Shown piece after piece: positions 26,586-33,857 of a stretch of 38,327 bases of DNA. Position 1 is the first letter of the stretch. Each line of letters begins with the position of its first letter. The stretch comes from an uncultured Flavobacteriaceae bacterium (GTDB taxonomy: Bacteria; Bacteroidota; Bacteroidia; Flavobacteriales; Flavobacteriaceae): positions 1 through 38,327 of the forward strand of contig CANLWG010000026.1 of NCBI GenBank assembly GCA_947494715.1, written 5' to 3'. The position numbers and the translations under genes are program-made. The notes below the pieces were generated by a model. That model searched no databases. It had not been told where the DNA came from and saw only the letters and a program-made list of their open reading frames with translations.

Positions 26586-26672
26586 TCATTTTGCCAACCT
26601 ATCGATCAAGTCGCTCACTTTTTTGGCCAAAGGACTGGCGCCACGATCATAATTGGATAGTACCCTCAAAAC
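26586..26672 (-). pseudogene. serine hydrolase 3' remnant, minus strand
   Basis: Reading leftward gives SNYDRGASPLAKKVSDLIDR, then LAK and a stop at 26588-26586, identical in protein sequence to the C-terminus of the intact hydrolase at 31663-33135. The DNA similarity continues about 40 bases past the stop (26546-26585 against 31623-31662). Upstream of Ser the similarity ends abruptly. It is the end piece of a lost paralogue or an aborted duplication. Confidence 0.75.
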
Positions 26673-26806
26673 CTAATTTTTGTAACCTTCCCTGTTTTCA
26701 CAGTCTATAATTCGGATTATTGCCTTTATGAAAGTTTTAAAAAAACGATTGAATGTATAATATACATATAGAATCAATCATCATATACCTTTGGTCATCA
26801 TCTTAC

Positions 26807-26836
26807 GCAACCCTTTCAAAGTATACCTATCTTAGA
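26807..26836 (+). promoter_or_regulatory. ECF promoter candidate of lipoprotein copy B
   Basis: GCAACCC (26807-26813), 16 bases (26814-26829), then TCTTAGA from 26830. Its -35 block is identical to those of the sigma and TonB operons. The ATG at 26860 is about 24 bases downstream. Confidence 0.6.
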
Positions 26837-26859
26837 GATATACTATTGAAACCGAAGCC

Positions 26860-27513
26860 ATGAAACGACTTTTAAAACCTTTAGTTCTCAGCTTTATAAT
26901 ACTAGGTAGTTGCAGTGAAGATGAAGAAACACGGAGAGTTGAAGACCTAACAATCATTCAGTCGATTATTGACAATGGGATAACCATTGATGCAATGGCC
27001 CTTGACTACGCCAGGATGTTTACAAGTACGGATGGTTTCCCGGCCATAGCACCTGCCCGAATAAACCAGTTCATTGATAAGGATGAAATTTTGGTATACT
27101 TTGATTTTATTTCCCATAGTAGGGATTCCTTATATCGGTATATTGAAAACAGAAGTAGGGAGTATTACGAACAAGGGATAGTCGTGGAATATGCGATAAA
27201 GTATAAGGACAAATTGGAAAGTATTACGGTGGAGGTAAAAAAGAATGACGGGGATTTTATGGAATTTGAAGATAATTCCGAAGATATACGACTAATTCCG
27301 ACCCCAGAAATCCATAGCCGAACCGGCTTTGCAAAATATGAATGGACCATAAAAGAATTTACTGAGCGGTACCAAAATAGTAGATTTCCGGAATTCTACG
27401 TATTGTCATTCGATAATAAAGAAGGGATATCCAATACATATGTTTTCAGGGTTACCTTTAAATTCAACAATCAAAAAGAGTTTACCTTGAATACCGGTCA
27501 AATAAAATTTTAA
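26860..27513 (+). CDS. lipoprotein, duplicated family, copy B
   Basis: A 217-residue lipoprotein with signal FIILGSC (Cys18) and one acidic unit SEDEETRR, followed by a body closely similar to copy A (EDLTIIQSIIDNGITID, VEVKKNDGDFMEFEDNSEDI, FTERYQNSRFPEFYVLSFD). No known domain is recognised. The shared promoter motif and acidic N-terminus suggest co-regulated, surface-exposed products. Copy A and copy B differ mainly by substitutions and the repeat number, so both reading frames have been kept open, suggesting selection. Confidence 0.75.
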   Translation: MKRLLKPLVLSFIILGSCSEDEETRRVEDLTIIQSIIDNGITIDAMALDYARMFTSTDGFPAIAPARINQFIDKDEILVYFDFISHSRDSLYRYIENRSREYYEQGIVVEYAIKYKDKLESITVEVKKNDGDFMEFEDNSEDIRLIPTPEIHSRTGFAKYEWTIKEFTERYQNSRFPEFYVLSFDNKEGISNTYVFRVTFKFNNQKEFTLNTGQIKF

Positions 27514-27660
27514 ATCACAAGGCTTCTATTCCTATCCGGTTTCCAGAAGGATAATAGAATGATACTGAATCACTATTTTCAATAAGGGTACCTATGAATA
27601 ACCTTGGTCCAGTTGCTTAATGTTCAAATAAGGGATTGCCAAAATTAATTATTCAGCCTA

Positions 27661-28011
27661 TTAAACATCTGGTACGATTTCAATATCTGTAATTTCAAAA
27701 AAATCTGCACATATATTCTCAAACTCGAATGACTCGTAGATAAAGCCGCTGAAGTTTACTTTTAAGCCGTCAATTTCAAATTCAATCTCAAGATTGCATG
27801 GAAACAGTACACTTGTTGGGTTTCTATCAAGTCGTTCGTCCGGATCAATAAGATATCCGCAATCTCCATTGAAAATAACAGTGCCGTTGATATTATTTAC
27901 AATGGTTACTATTCTCCTTCCTTCATCTTGAAAACAACCGGCAGTCGGTTCATCATCAGAACAGGAAAAAAGTACCAAAACGCTGAGTAGAAGCGAACAA
28001 TATTTCATCAT
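27661..28011 (-). CDS. small lipoprotein of unknown function
   Basis: A 116-residue lipoprotein with signal LSVLVLFSC (Cys17) followed by SDDEPTAGC, another acidic surface-export-like start. The body has a few cysteines (GCF, DCGYL, PCNLEI, NICADF) that may form disulfides. No family is recognised. A second ATG lies directly after the first. It is transcribed leftward, divergent from the amidohydrolase gene, with 153 bases between the starts. Confidence 0.6.
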   Translation of the reverse strand: MMKYCSLLLSVLVLFSCSDDEPTAGCFQDEGRRIVTIVNNINGTVIFNGDCGYLIDPDERLDRNPTSVLFPCNLEIEFEIDGLKVNFSGFIYESFEFENICADFFEITDIEIVPDV

Positions 28012-28164
28012 GGTTTAAATAAGATGACTAACTTAGTAATGGTTGCTTTTAAATTTAAAGTTTAAATACACGATACCTGTATTCATCAATTACATATTGA
28101 AATAGGCGTCTAAAGATGTATTTTACATCTATATAAAAAGTTGTGCTTCATTAAACTCAAAATC

Positions 28165-29523
28165 ATGAAAAAACACTTTTCTTTATTACTGATATGGATA
28201 CTAGTTTTTTACTCTTGCGAAGAGGAGAAGAAAAGTAAATATGATTTACTGATTTTAAATGCAACTATTATTGATGTTAAAACGGGAACACTAAACAATG
28301 GAAGTTTTATTGCCATTTCAAATGATACAATTCGGTTGATCGGTAAGATGAACAACATGAACAAGCTCGAATCATTGGAAACCATTGATGTCGATAATAA
28401 ATATGTAATGCCCGGTCTATGGGATATGCATGTTCATTTTAGAGGAGGAGATTCTCTTATTCAGGAAAATAAAAATCTTCTTCCACTTTTTCTTAGCCAT
28501 GGAGTTACAACCATCAGAGATGCTGGTGGAGATATAACTCCTAGTATAATGAAATGGCGAAATCAATTAAGAAATAAGACCCTCGATGGGCCAAATATTT
28601 TCACCTCGGGACCTAAACTTGATGGACCAAAACCAACATGGGAAGGCTCAATCAACATCGTTGATTCTAGTCAAATAAAAATGGCCTTAGATTCTCTAGA
28701 AGCAATAGATGTTGATTATGTAAAACTTTACAATTACAGTTTAAACAAAGAAATTTTTTATAACATTTTAAAAGAAGCGGAAAAGCGTGGTCTTAAAACA
28801 ACTGGACATGTGCCTGAAACTGCTAATCTTATGGAAGCTATTGCATATGGATTAGATAGTGAGGAACATATGTTCTCAAGCTTACAAGCTTGCTCAAAAT
28901 TGGTCGATGGAAGACTTGAATTTGATTCTAAAATTGCCGAGGAGGTATATGCTAAAATGGCATCCAAAGATTTTTATATCACTCCAACCTTACATATTGG
29001 AAAAATACTTACCGAGATATTAGATACTGATCATTCGAATGATGAATTATTACCATTTATAGGAAAGGGAATTCAAAAGACATACCAGATGCGAATCAAT
29101 AGTGCTATAAAAAGAAAAGCTGAAGAAAGTGATTTAGGAGCCAAAACAGAAAAGCAGTTTTCAGAAATGATCGTTCCTATGTACCAAGCCGGAATCAACT
29201 TACTTGCAGGTTCGGACTGCGGTCCATTTAACTCCTATACCTATCCGGGAGAATCATTACATGGAGAATTAATAATGTTAGTGGAAGCTGGACTTACTCC
29301 ACAACAAGCACTTAAATGCTCTATAATTAATGGCCCCAAATTCTTTGGTTTGGAAAATTATTATGGAAGTATAGAAAGTAATACAGTGGCAGATTTGATT
29401 GTATTAGACAAGAACCCTCTCGAAAATATTGAAAATATTGAAGAAATTAATACCGTGATCAATAAAGGAAAAGTACTTAGTAGAGAATCAATTGGTCAAA
29501 TATTGAAACCTTTGAAACACTAA
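28165..29523 (+). CDS. lipoprotein amidohydrolase (imidazolonepropionase-like)
   Basis: The ATG at 28165 gives 452 residues with signal LVFYSC (Cys18) then EEEKK; a TTG at 28141 would be a poorer start. This is an amidohydrolase-superfamily metalloenzyme: the first metal pair is H89-x-H91 in DMHVHF, the candidate carbamylated Lys is K187 in YVKLYN, H215 is in TGHVPE, H235 in EEHMF and D351 in AGSDCG. All expected ligands are present, so it is probably an active hydrolase or prolidase/imidazolonepropionase-like enzyme anchored in the envelope. The substrate is unknown. Codon use is AT-richer than in the core region to the left, hinting at acquisition. Confidence 0.88.
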   Translation: MKKHFSLLLIWILVFYSCEEEKKSKYDLLILNATIIDVKTGTLNNGSFIAISNDTIRLIGKMNNMNKLESLETIDVDNKYVMPGLWDMHVHFRGGDSLIQENKNLLPLFLSHGVTTIRDAGGDITPSIMKWRNQLRNKTLDGPNIFTSGPKLDGPKPTWEGSINIVDSSQIKMALDSLEAIDVDYVKLYNYSLNKEIFYNILKEAEKRGLKTTGHVPETANLMEAIAYGLDSEEHMFSSLQACSKLVDGRLEFDSKIAEEVYAKMASKDFYITPTLHIGKILTEILDTDHSNDELLPFIGKGIQKTYQMRINSAIKRKAEESDLGAKTEKQFSEMIVPMYQAGINLLAGSDCGPFNSYTYPGESLHGELIMLVEAGLTPQQALKCSIINGPKFFGLENYYGSIESNTVADLIVLDKNPLENIENIEEINTVINKGKVLSRESIGQILKPLKH

Positions 29524-29530
29524 TAACGAA

Positions 29531-29720
29531 AGCACAACAAAGATGGCTATAAGTAATTGCTTGCCTGCCTGTCGGCAGACAGGTTCTTGTCTACTTCTGA
29601 AAATCCGAGAGGATTTTCAGTTTGGCGTACTTGCAACGCGCCCGAACGTAGTTCGGTACGGGCGGGAGTTAAGTGCTAAACCACACAACTACGCATAGCA
29701 GAGTACGTTAGCAGCAAGTT
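29531..29720. repeat. hairpin-rich composite repeat between accessory genes
   Basis: A noncoding block with three stems. CCTGCCTG/CAGACAGG-type arms lie at 29564-29583. The perfect CTGAAAATCC/GGATTTTCAG lies at 29597-29620. A bulged CGCCCGAAC/GTTCGGTACGGGCG stem lies at about 29639-29664. It is bracketed by AGCACAACAAAGATGG and ACGTTAGCAGCAAG. It separates the amidohydrolase from a run of small plus-strand genes and resembles cassette-bounding structured repeats. The integron RYYYAAC/GTTRRRY pair is not clearly present. Confidence 0.55.
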
Positions 29721-29743
29721 GAGAACCAAACACAAAAAAATAA

Positions 29744-30424
29744 ATGATAACAAATTCAAATCTTCACTATACACTAATTAAAGGAATAATCGATAACGGA
29801 TTTGCACCAAGTGTTGAGGACCTTTCAAAAACACTTAAAGCAACAAAAAACGACATTGAAAACGGGTTAAAAAATTTACAGGAATATCACGGAATTGTTC
29901 TGCACCCTAACGAACCTAAAGTTTGGGTAATTCACCCATTTTCTTTGGCACCAACGAATTTCTATGTTAGAACTAAAAACGGAGAATGGTGGGGAAACTG
30001 CGCGTGGTGTTCGCTTGGAGTGGCCGCATTGCTTAAAGATGACGTAAAAATAACGACAACTATCGGAGCGGAAACCAAACAAATCGAAATCAACATCATA
30101 AGTGGAGAAATTCAAGAAAAGAACTATTTCATTCATTTTCCAATTCCGATGAAGAATGCGTGGGACAATGTAATATACACCTGTAGCAATATGTTGGTAT
30201 TTGAAAATGAACAACAAATTGACGATTGGACAAGAAAGCACAACATTTCGAAAGGTGATATTCAACCGATTGAGAAGATTTGGAACTTCTCAAAAAAATG
30301 GTACGGAAACCACCTAAGCCCCAAATGGAAAAAATGGACGATTGAAGAAGCCAAAGAAATGTTTCGAGAATTTGAACTTAACGGCAGGATTTGGAAACTT
30401 GCTGACTCGACTGAAAGATTTTAA
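29744..30424 (+). CDS. MerB-like (alkylmercury lyase family) protein
   Basis: A 226-residue cytoplasmic protein. An N-terminal winged-helix-like part (about residues 1-65; ATKNDIENGLKNLQ) is followed by a MerB-type core. NCAWCSLGVAALL places C89 at the position of MerB Cys96, and TCSNMLVFENEQQIDDWTRK places C147 at MerB Cys159. The residue matching catalytic Asp99 is Gly92, so organomercurial cleavage as in MerB is doubtful. An extra C86 forms CAWC. No merA, merR or merT is nearby. It is probably a divergent family member with a different thiol or metal role. Confidence 0.75.
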   Translation: MITNSNLHYTLIKGIIDNGFAPSVEDLSKTLKATKNDIENGLKNLQEYHGIVLHPNEPKVWVIHPFSLAPTNFYVRTKNGEWWGNCAWCSLGVAALLKDDVKITTTIGAETKQIEINIISGEIQEKNYFIHFPIPMKNAWDNVIYTCSNMLVFENEQQIDDWTRKHNISKGDIQPIEKIWNFSKKWYGNHLSPKWKKWTIEEAKEMFREFELNGRIWKLADSTERF

Positions 30425-30511
30425 AAGCGAATTTCTGCTATATTCATGAAAAAGTTTAAATAAACGATAAATGACCAAATTGGATTTTGGAAAACAAACT
30501 ATACTCTTGGC

Positions 30512-31078
30512 ATGATTAATTTTCGAATTGAACCTTTAAGAAAGAATAACTGGGGGAAACTACTTGAGCTATTTGGAGAGAAGGGAGCTGGTGCAAATTG
30601 TTGGTGCATGCATTTCCGGTTACATAAATCGGAACATGAGGAAGGAAAAATTAATGACGGAAACAAAAGTGCACTCAAAAAGTTGGTTTGGGAAGGCAAA
30701 CCAACAGGACTCATTGGTTTTTATGATGATGTTCCTGTCGCATGGTGCGCATTATCCCCAAGGGAGGACTTTGCCAGGTTACAAAGGTCTAGGGTACATA
30801 AACCAATTGATGACAAAAAGGTTTGGTCAATACCTTGTACGTTTGTTTCCAAAGAGTTCAGAAAGCACGGTATTTCGGTCGAGCTTTTGAAGGGAGCGGT
30901 AGAATATGCGAAACAGGAGGGCATAAAAATTTTGGAAGCGTATCCGACAATTCCAACTCAAGATAAATTACCCGATGGTTTTTTATGGATAGGTCATTAC
31001 AAGTCATTTGAGAAGGCAGGTTTCGAAATTGTTGATAGGACATCTAAGCATCGACCAATGGTCAGGTATTATGTCTAA
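30512..31078 (+). CDS. GNAT family N-acetyltransferase
   Basis: A 188-residue acetyltransferase. Beta strands VPVAWCALSPRED (about residues 73-86) and VWSIPCTFVSKEFRKHGISV (about 104-123) with the acetyl-CoA loop region R/K-K-H-G-I-S, then VELLKGAVEYAKQEGIKILEAYP, give the GNAT fold. NCWCMHFRL near residue 29 is typical of a small GNAT subgroup. The acceptor substrate is unknown. It is the second of three plus-strand genes between the hairpin repeat and the convergent serine hydrolase; a copy of the dispersed 20-base motif precedes it. Confidence 0.82.
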   Translation: MINFRIEPLRKNNWGKLLELFGEKGAGANCWCMHFRLHKSEHEEGKINDGNKSALKKLVWEGKPTGLIGFYDDVPVAWCALSPREDFARLQRSRVHKPIDDKKVWSIPCTFVSKEFRKHGISVELLKGAVEYAKQEGIKILEAYPTIPTQDKLPDGFLWIGHYKSFEKAGFEIVDRTSKHRPMVRYYV

Positions 31079-31131
31079 AATTAAAGTTCAAATAAAGGAT
31101 TGTTTGATATATTGGTAACATCCAAAATAAA

Positions 31132-31608
31132 ATGATTAAAACTATTGTGGCAATTCTTCTTCTTTTCCAAATCCCCATCTGTACGGTTGGACAACATGAT
31201 GAGGCTTTCGAAATTCAAGCTGATAAGGTTGACTCAACTTCTAATCCTGACATCCAGATTTTTGCCGATAGATTTAATCTATGGATAAAGTCTTTGAATA
31301 CTGATGCTCCTAATTATAATTTAATACCCGAAAGAATGGTCAATAACTTCATACTATTTTCCGAAGATGGACTAATGATGAAGGACTTAAAATTTCACAC
31401 AATTGAATCTTGCAAAGGAGAAGTTATCTCAAATTTACCAAAACTTAAAAGTAAAGATGGAGAGAACTATTGAATTTATGTAACCGTGGAGAGTCATGTA
31501 AATAAGGCCGAGCTAATTGAAATTTTAAAATTCTTGAAAGAAAATAAAATCGACTATGAATTCGGACATGAAGATGATTTCATTCCTAAAATAATAAGAA
31601 AAGAATAA
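31132..31608 (+). pseudogene. secreted protein gene interrupted by in-frame TGA
   Basis: The frame opens at ATG 31132 with a signal peptide (LLLFQIPICTVGQ) and runs 113 codons to a TGA at 31471-31473. It then continues in the same frame for 45 more sense codons (IYVTVESHVNKAELIEILKF, ending IIRKE) to a TAA at 31606-31608. The downstream part looks like normal coding sequence, and TGG (Trp) fits the context ENY-W-IYVTV, so a single nonsense change is the simplest explanation. Either a 113-residue truncated product is made, or the TGA is an assembly error or a readthrough codon. No family is recognised. Confidence 0.7.
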
Positions 31609-31662
31609 TCTTTAATTATAGTAAACTCTTTACAAATCGCATCTTTTATAAAGCACTCAACT

Positions 31663-33135
31663 TCATTTTGCCAGCCTATCGATCAAGTCACTCACTTTCT
31701 TGGCCAAAGGACTAGCGCCACGATCATAATTGGACATTACGACCACAACATAGCCATTATCAAGAAATATATCCAGGTTAGAATTAAGCCCTGGAAACCC
31801 TCCGCTATGTCCAACCACTTTTCCACTTCCCGATTGCCTAATTGTAAAACCATATCCATATCCTGCATTTGAATAATTGGTCCAAAGCAGGTCCAAGGAT
31901 GCTTTGGACACCAGTTTTTCATTTACCAAAGCCATCGCAAATTTATAGAGGTCCCGTACCGTTGAGAAACCTCCCCCAGCGGGCCCTCCTTTTATGACAT
32001 GCTTATAAAGGTTGTTTATCCATCCATAGGTATTGTCTGATCGTTCATATCCAATGGCCAAATTTTCTACGGGTTGATCCATTTCATAAGCGTCGGTATT
32101 CAACATCTGTGCGGGTTTGAATATGTTATTCTCCACATACTCAAAATAATCTTGCTGGGTTACTTTTTGGATAATCACTCCCAACAATAACATCCCTGTA
32201 TTACTATAACTATAGTTTTCCCCTGGCTCAAACGCAAGAGTATCCCCTTGTACAAGGGGCTTAAAATCATCGATACTCCTATATAATGCCCTGGACGAAT
32301 TCCAAAAGTCTTCATTAAAATAACTCCCCAAACCACTGGTATGGGATAGCAAGTGATGTATATTGATTTTAGAAGTTATCCCTGATGGAAGCCAAGTTTC
32401 ATCTATGTACGTATTTATCGGGTCTTTTAAGTCGATAAGGCCTTTTTCTACAAGCTGTAAAACTGCAACGGAGGTAAACATTTTGTTCATGGAACCCAAA
32501 TTAAATTTGGTATCCAAATTATTCTTTATATGAAAGCGCTTTGAAGCTTCACCCCGTGCATCTTCACATAGGATATCGTTTCCTTGGGCCACCAATATAG
32601 CCCCTGAAAAAAGATCCAGCTTGGATAATTTTTCCACGGTTTTTTTGGTTTCTTCTATCAGCTCACTTGGCGAAATTTTAGATTCGAGAACATCGGTGGG
32701 AATCTCAGCGGGAGAAAAGCCGATCCCCTTTAGGAGCAAACCTTCTTCATCAACAAATGAAAACCTAACTTTTTGCCATGAACCGTAATTTTCATCCTTT
32801 AAAATAAGTACGGTTTCTTGCTCATTTTTAGGGGCATAGGTTCTAATACTGTGAAAGCTAACGCCGCCGGTCTGACGGTAATAGTTCAAGAAATGCCCTT
32901 GATGTACATCCATAGGGGCAATATTTTGAAAATCCTCGATAAAAGTGTTCTCGATGAATTCTTTTATCGTATCTCCATCATTAGAATTTATGGTACTAAT
33001 AATTTTCTGGGTTACAGTTCCTATCCGGCCTTTAGGAAAAGTAGTTTCATCGCTATAGTTAAGCTTTTTAGGTTGGGCACTGCAAAGCATAGGAAAACAT
33101 ATACATAGGACATAAACAGGCAAGTAAAATTTCAT
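31663..33135 (-). CDS. secreted serine hydrolase, class C beta-lactamase fold
   Basis: A 490-residue protein with a signal peptide (CFPMLCSA/QP, cleavage near residue 20). An N-terminal DUF-like domain (about residues 30-145) is followed by a beta-lactamase/D-alanine esterase domain (about 165-488). The catalytic motifs are complete: S215-M-N-K218, Y310-S-N312 and H443-S-G-G. Such enzymes include D-aminopeptidases, esterases and penicillin-binding proteins; the substrate is not predictable. Two damaged partial copies of its 3' end lie at 22135-22325 and 26586-26672. It is convergent with the broken secreted-protein gene. Confidence 0.88.
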   Translation of the reverse strand: MKFYLPVYVLCICFPMLCSAQPKKLNYSDETTFPKGRIGTVTQKIISTINSNDGDTIKEFIENTFIEDFQNIAPMDVHQGHFLNYYRQTGGVSFHSIRTYAPKNEQETVLILKDENYGSWQKVRFSFVDEEGLLLKGIGFSPAEIPTDVLESKISPSELIEETKKTVEKLSKLDLFSGAILVAQGNDILCEDARGEASKRFHIKNNLDTKFNLGSMNKMFTSVAVLQLVEKGLIDLKDPINTYIDETWLPSGITSKINIHHLLSHTSGLGSYFNEDFWNSSRALYRSIDDFKPLVQGDTLAFEPGENYSYSNTGMLLLGVIIQKVTQQDYFEYVENNIFKPAQMLNTDAYEMDQPVENLAIGYERSDNTYGWINNLYKHVIKGGPAGGGFSTVRDLYKFAMALVNEKLVSKASLDLLWTNYSNAGYGYGFTIRQSGSGKVVGHSGGFPGLNSNLDIFLDNGYVVVVMSNYDRGASPLAKKVSDLIDRLAK

Positions 33136-33431
33136 AAGCGTTCTTTCTTAAGGTTTATAGCAAGTCAAAATCATCCTTCTTTAGGATCAATCGATTGGAT
33201 TCAAATTAAAGACTGCATAAAAGAAAAGAAGTTACGAATGTTTAAGAGACTATGTTGAACTATATGATCACATAGGTACTTTTTGATACTATCTAAGGCG
33301 AAGTTTTTTTTGCAAAGCATGGGCTATGATATAAAATTTAAACGGAGAAGGGCTCAAAAAGGGTCATACCCGCCTGCCAGGGTCGGGTAGGAGAAAATAA
33401 TTGACCTATTTCAAGAAAGGCATTTGAGTAT

Positions 33432-33536
33432 TCACTGACCAGGTCGATTTTTGATAAGCCCGGTTAGAATAAAAACAATAACACTTAGGGCAAATAGTAT
33501 GGCTGCAGCCGCGATATAGGATACCAGTGGATTCAT
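33432..33536 (-). CDS. 34-residue single-helix membrane peptide
   Basis: A short frame from ATG 33536 to TGA 33432-33434 encodes MNPLVSYIAAAAILFALSVI followed by VFILTGLIKNRPGQ: one clean transmembrane helix with a positively charged C-terminal end. Length and topology are like those of small regulatory or subunit membrane proteins. The region has no other gene on either strand. I recognise no family, and confirmation would need conservation. Confidence 0.45.
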   Translation of the reverse strand: MNPLVSYIAAAAILFALSVIVFILTGLIKNRPGQ

Positions 33537-33857
33537 AGGTCACAGTTTTTTAATTAAAAGACAATGTTTTATAGCAGGAGCGTGATTTTTATTTTGATAT
33601 GAATCTAACAACTAATCTTGGATTTGAAATATGCAATTGTGTGAAGTGCTATCCTTACAGTATAGAATGCAAGAAAATCAATGTTTTTTAGACCCACCGG
33701 TTCGTCTAAAATTGATATAATTTGAGAAACCAAAGTTCAATAAACCGATTCTTTACGTCCCCTTCCAAACACTCTTGAAATTATCTTAAATTAGTTCTGC
33801 ACATAAGTGATGTATAGATTGTGATCTATATTCCTAGGTTGGTCTCAATTTTCTAAA
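33537..33857. other. intergenic region with no recognised gene
   Basis: About 320 AT-rich bases before the lipoprotein serine hydrolase. The only element noted is a degenerate copy of the dispersed motif (AAAGTTCAATAAACCGATTC) at 33732-33751, about 107 bases ahead of the start codon. Confidence 0.5.

Larger units (their letters stand above)
26307..26859. other. intergenic region with hydrolase remnant and promoter
   Basis: This 553-base stretch contains the minus-strand serine hydrolase remnant (26586-26672), the start of the duplicated lipoprotein unit from 26775, and an ECF promoter candidate (26807-26836). Nothing else convincing was found at 26307-26545. Confidence 0.6.
26775..27565 (+). 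repeat. duplicated lipoprotein unit, copy B
   Basis: Counterpart of 24806-25645, with shared upstream region, coding region and 3' flank. The main length difference is the loss or gain of two 24-base units at the start of the mature protein. Confidence 0.8.

Noticed and set aside
27520-27562. Imperfect dyad (TTCTATT...AATAGAA) after lipoprotein copy B as a terminator
   Set aside because: It has a bulge and no T-run, and the equivalent after copy A pairs poorly.
28018-28046. Possible sixth GCAACC promoter before the 116-residue lipoprotein (minus strand)
   Set aside because: GCAACCA is followed by TCTTA, but the spacing is 15, not 16, and the expected transcript start would fall almost on the ATG. 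Kept out of the promoter set.
29531-29720. Calling the hairpin block an integron attC site
   Set aside because: The RYYYAAC and GTTRRRY core sites could not be placed convincingly and no integron integrase is in the window.
29744-31608. A mercury-resistance operon
   Set aside because: Only a MerB-like protein without the catalytic Asp is present; there is no reductase, transporter or MerR regulator.
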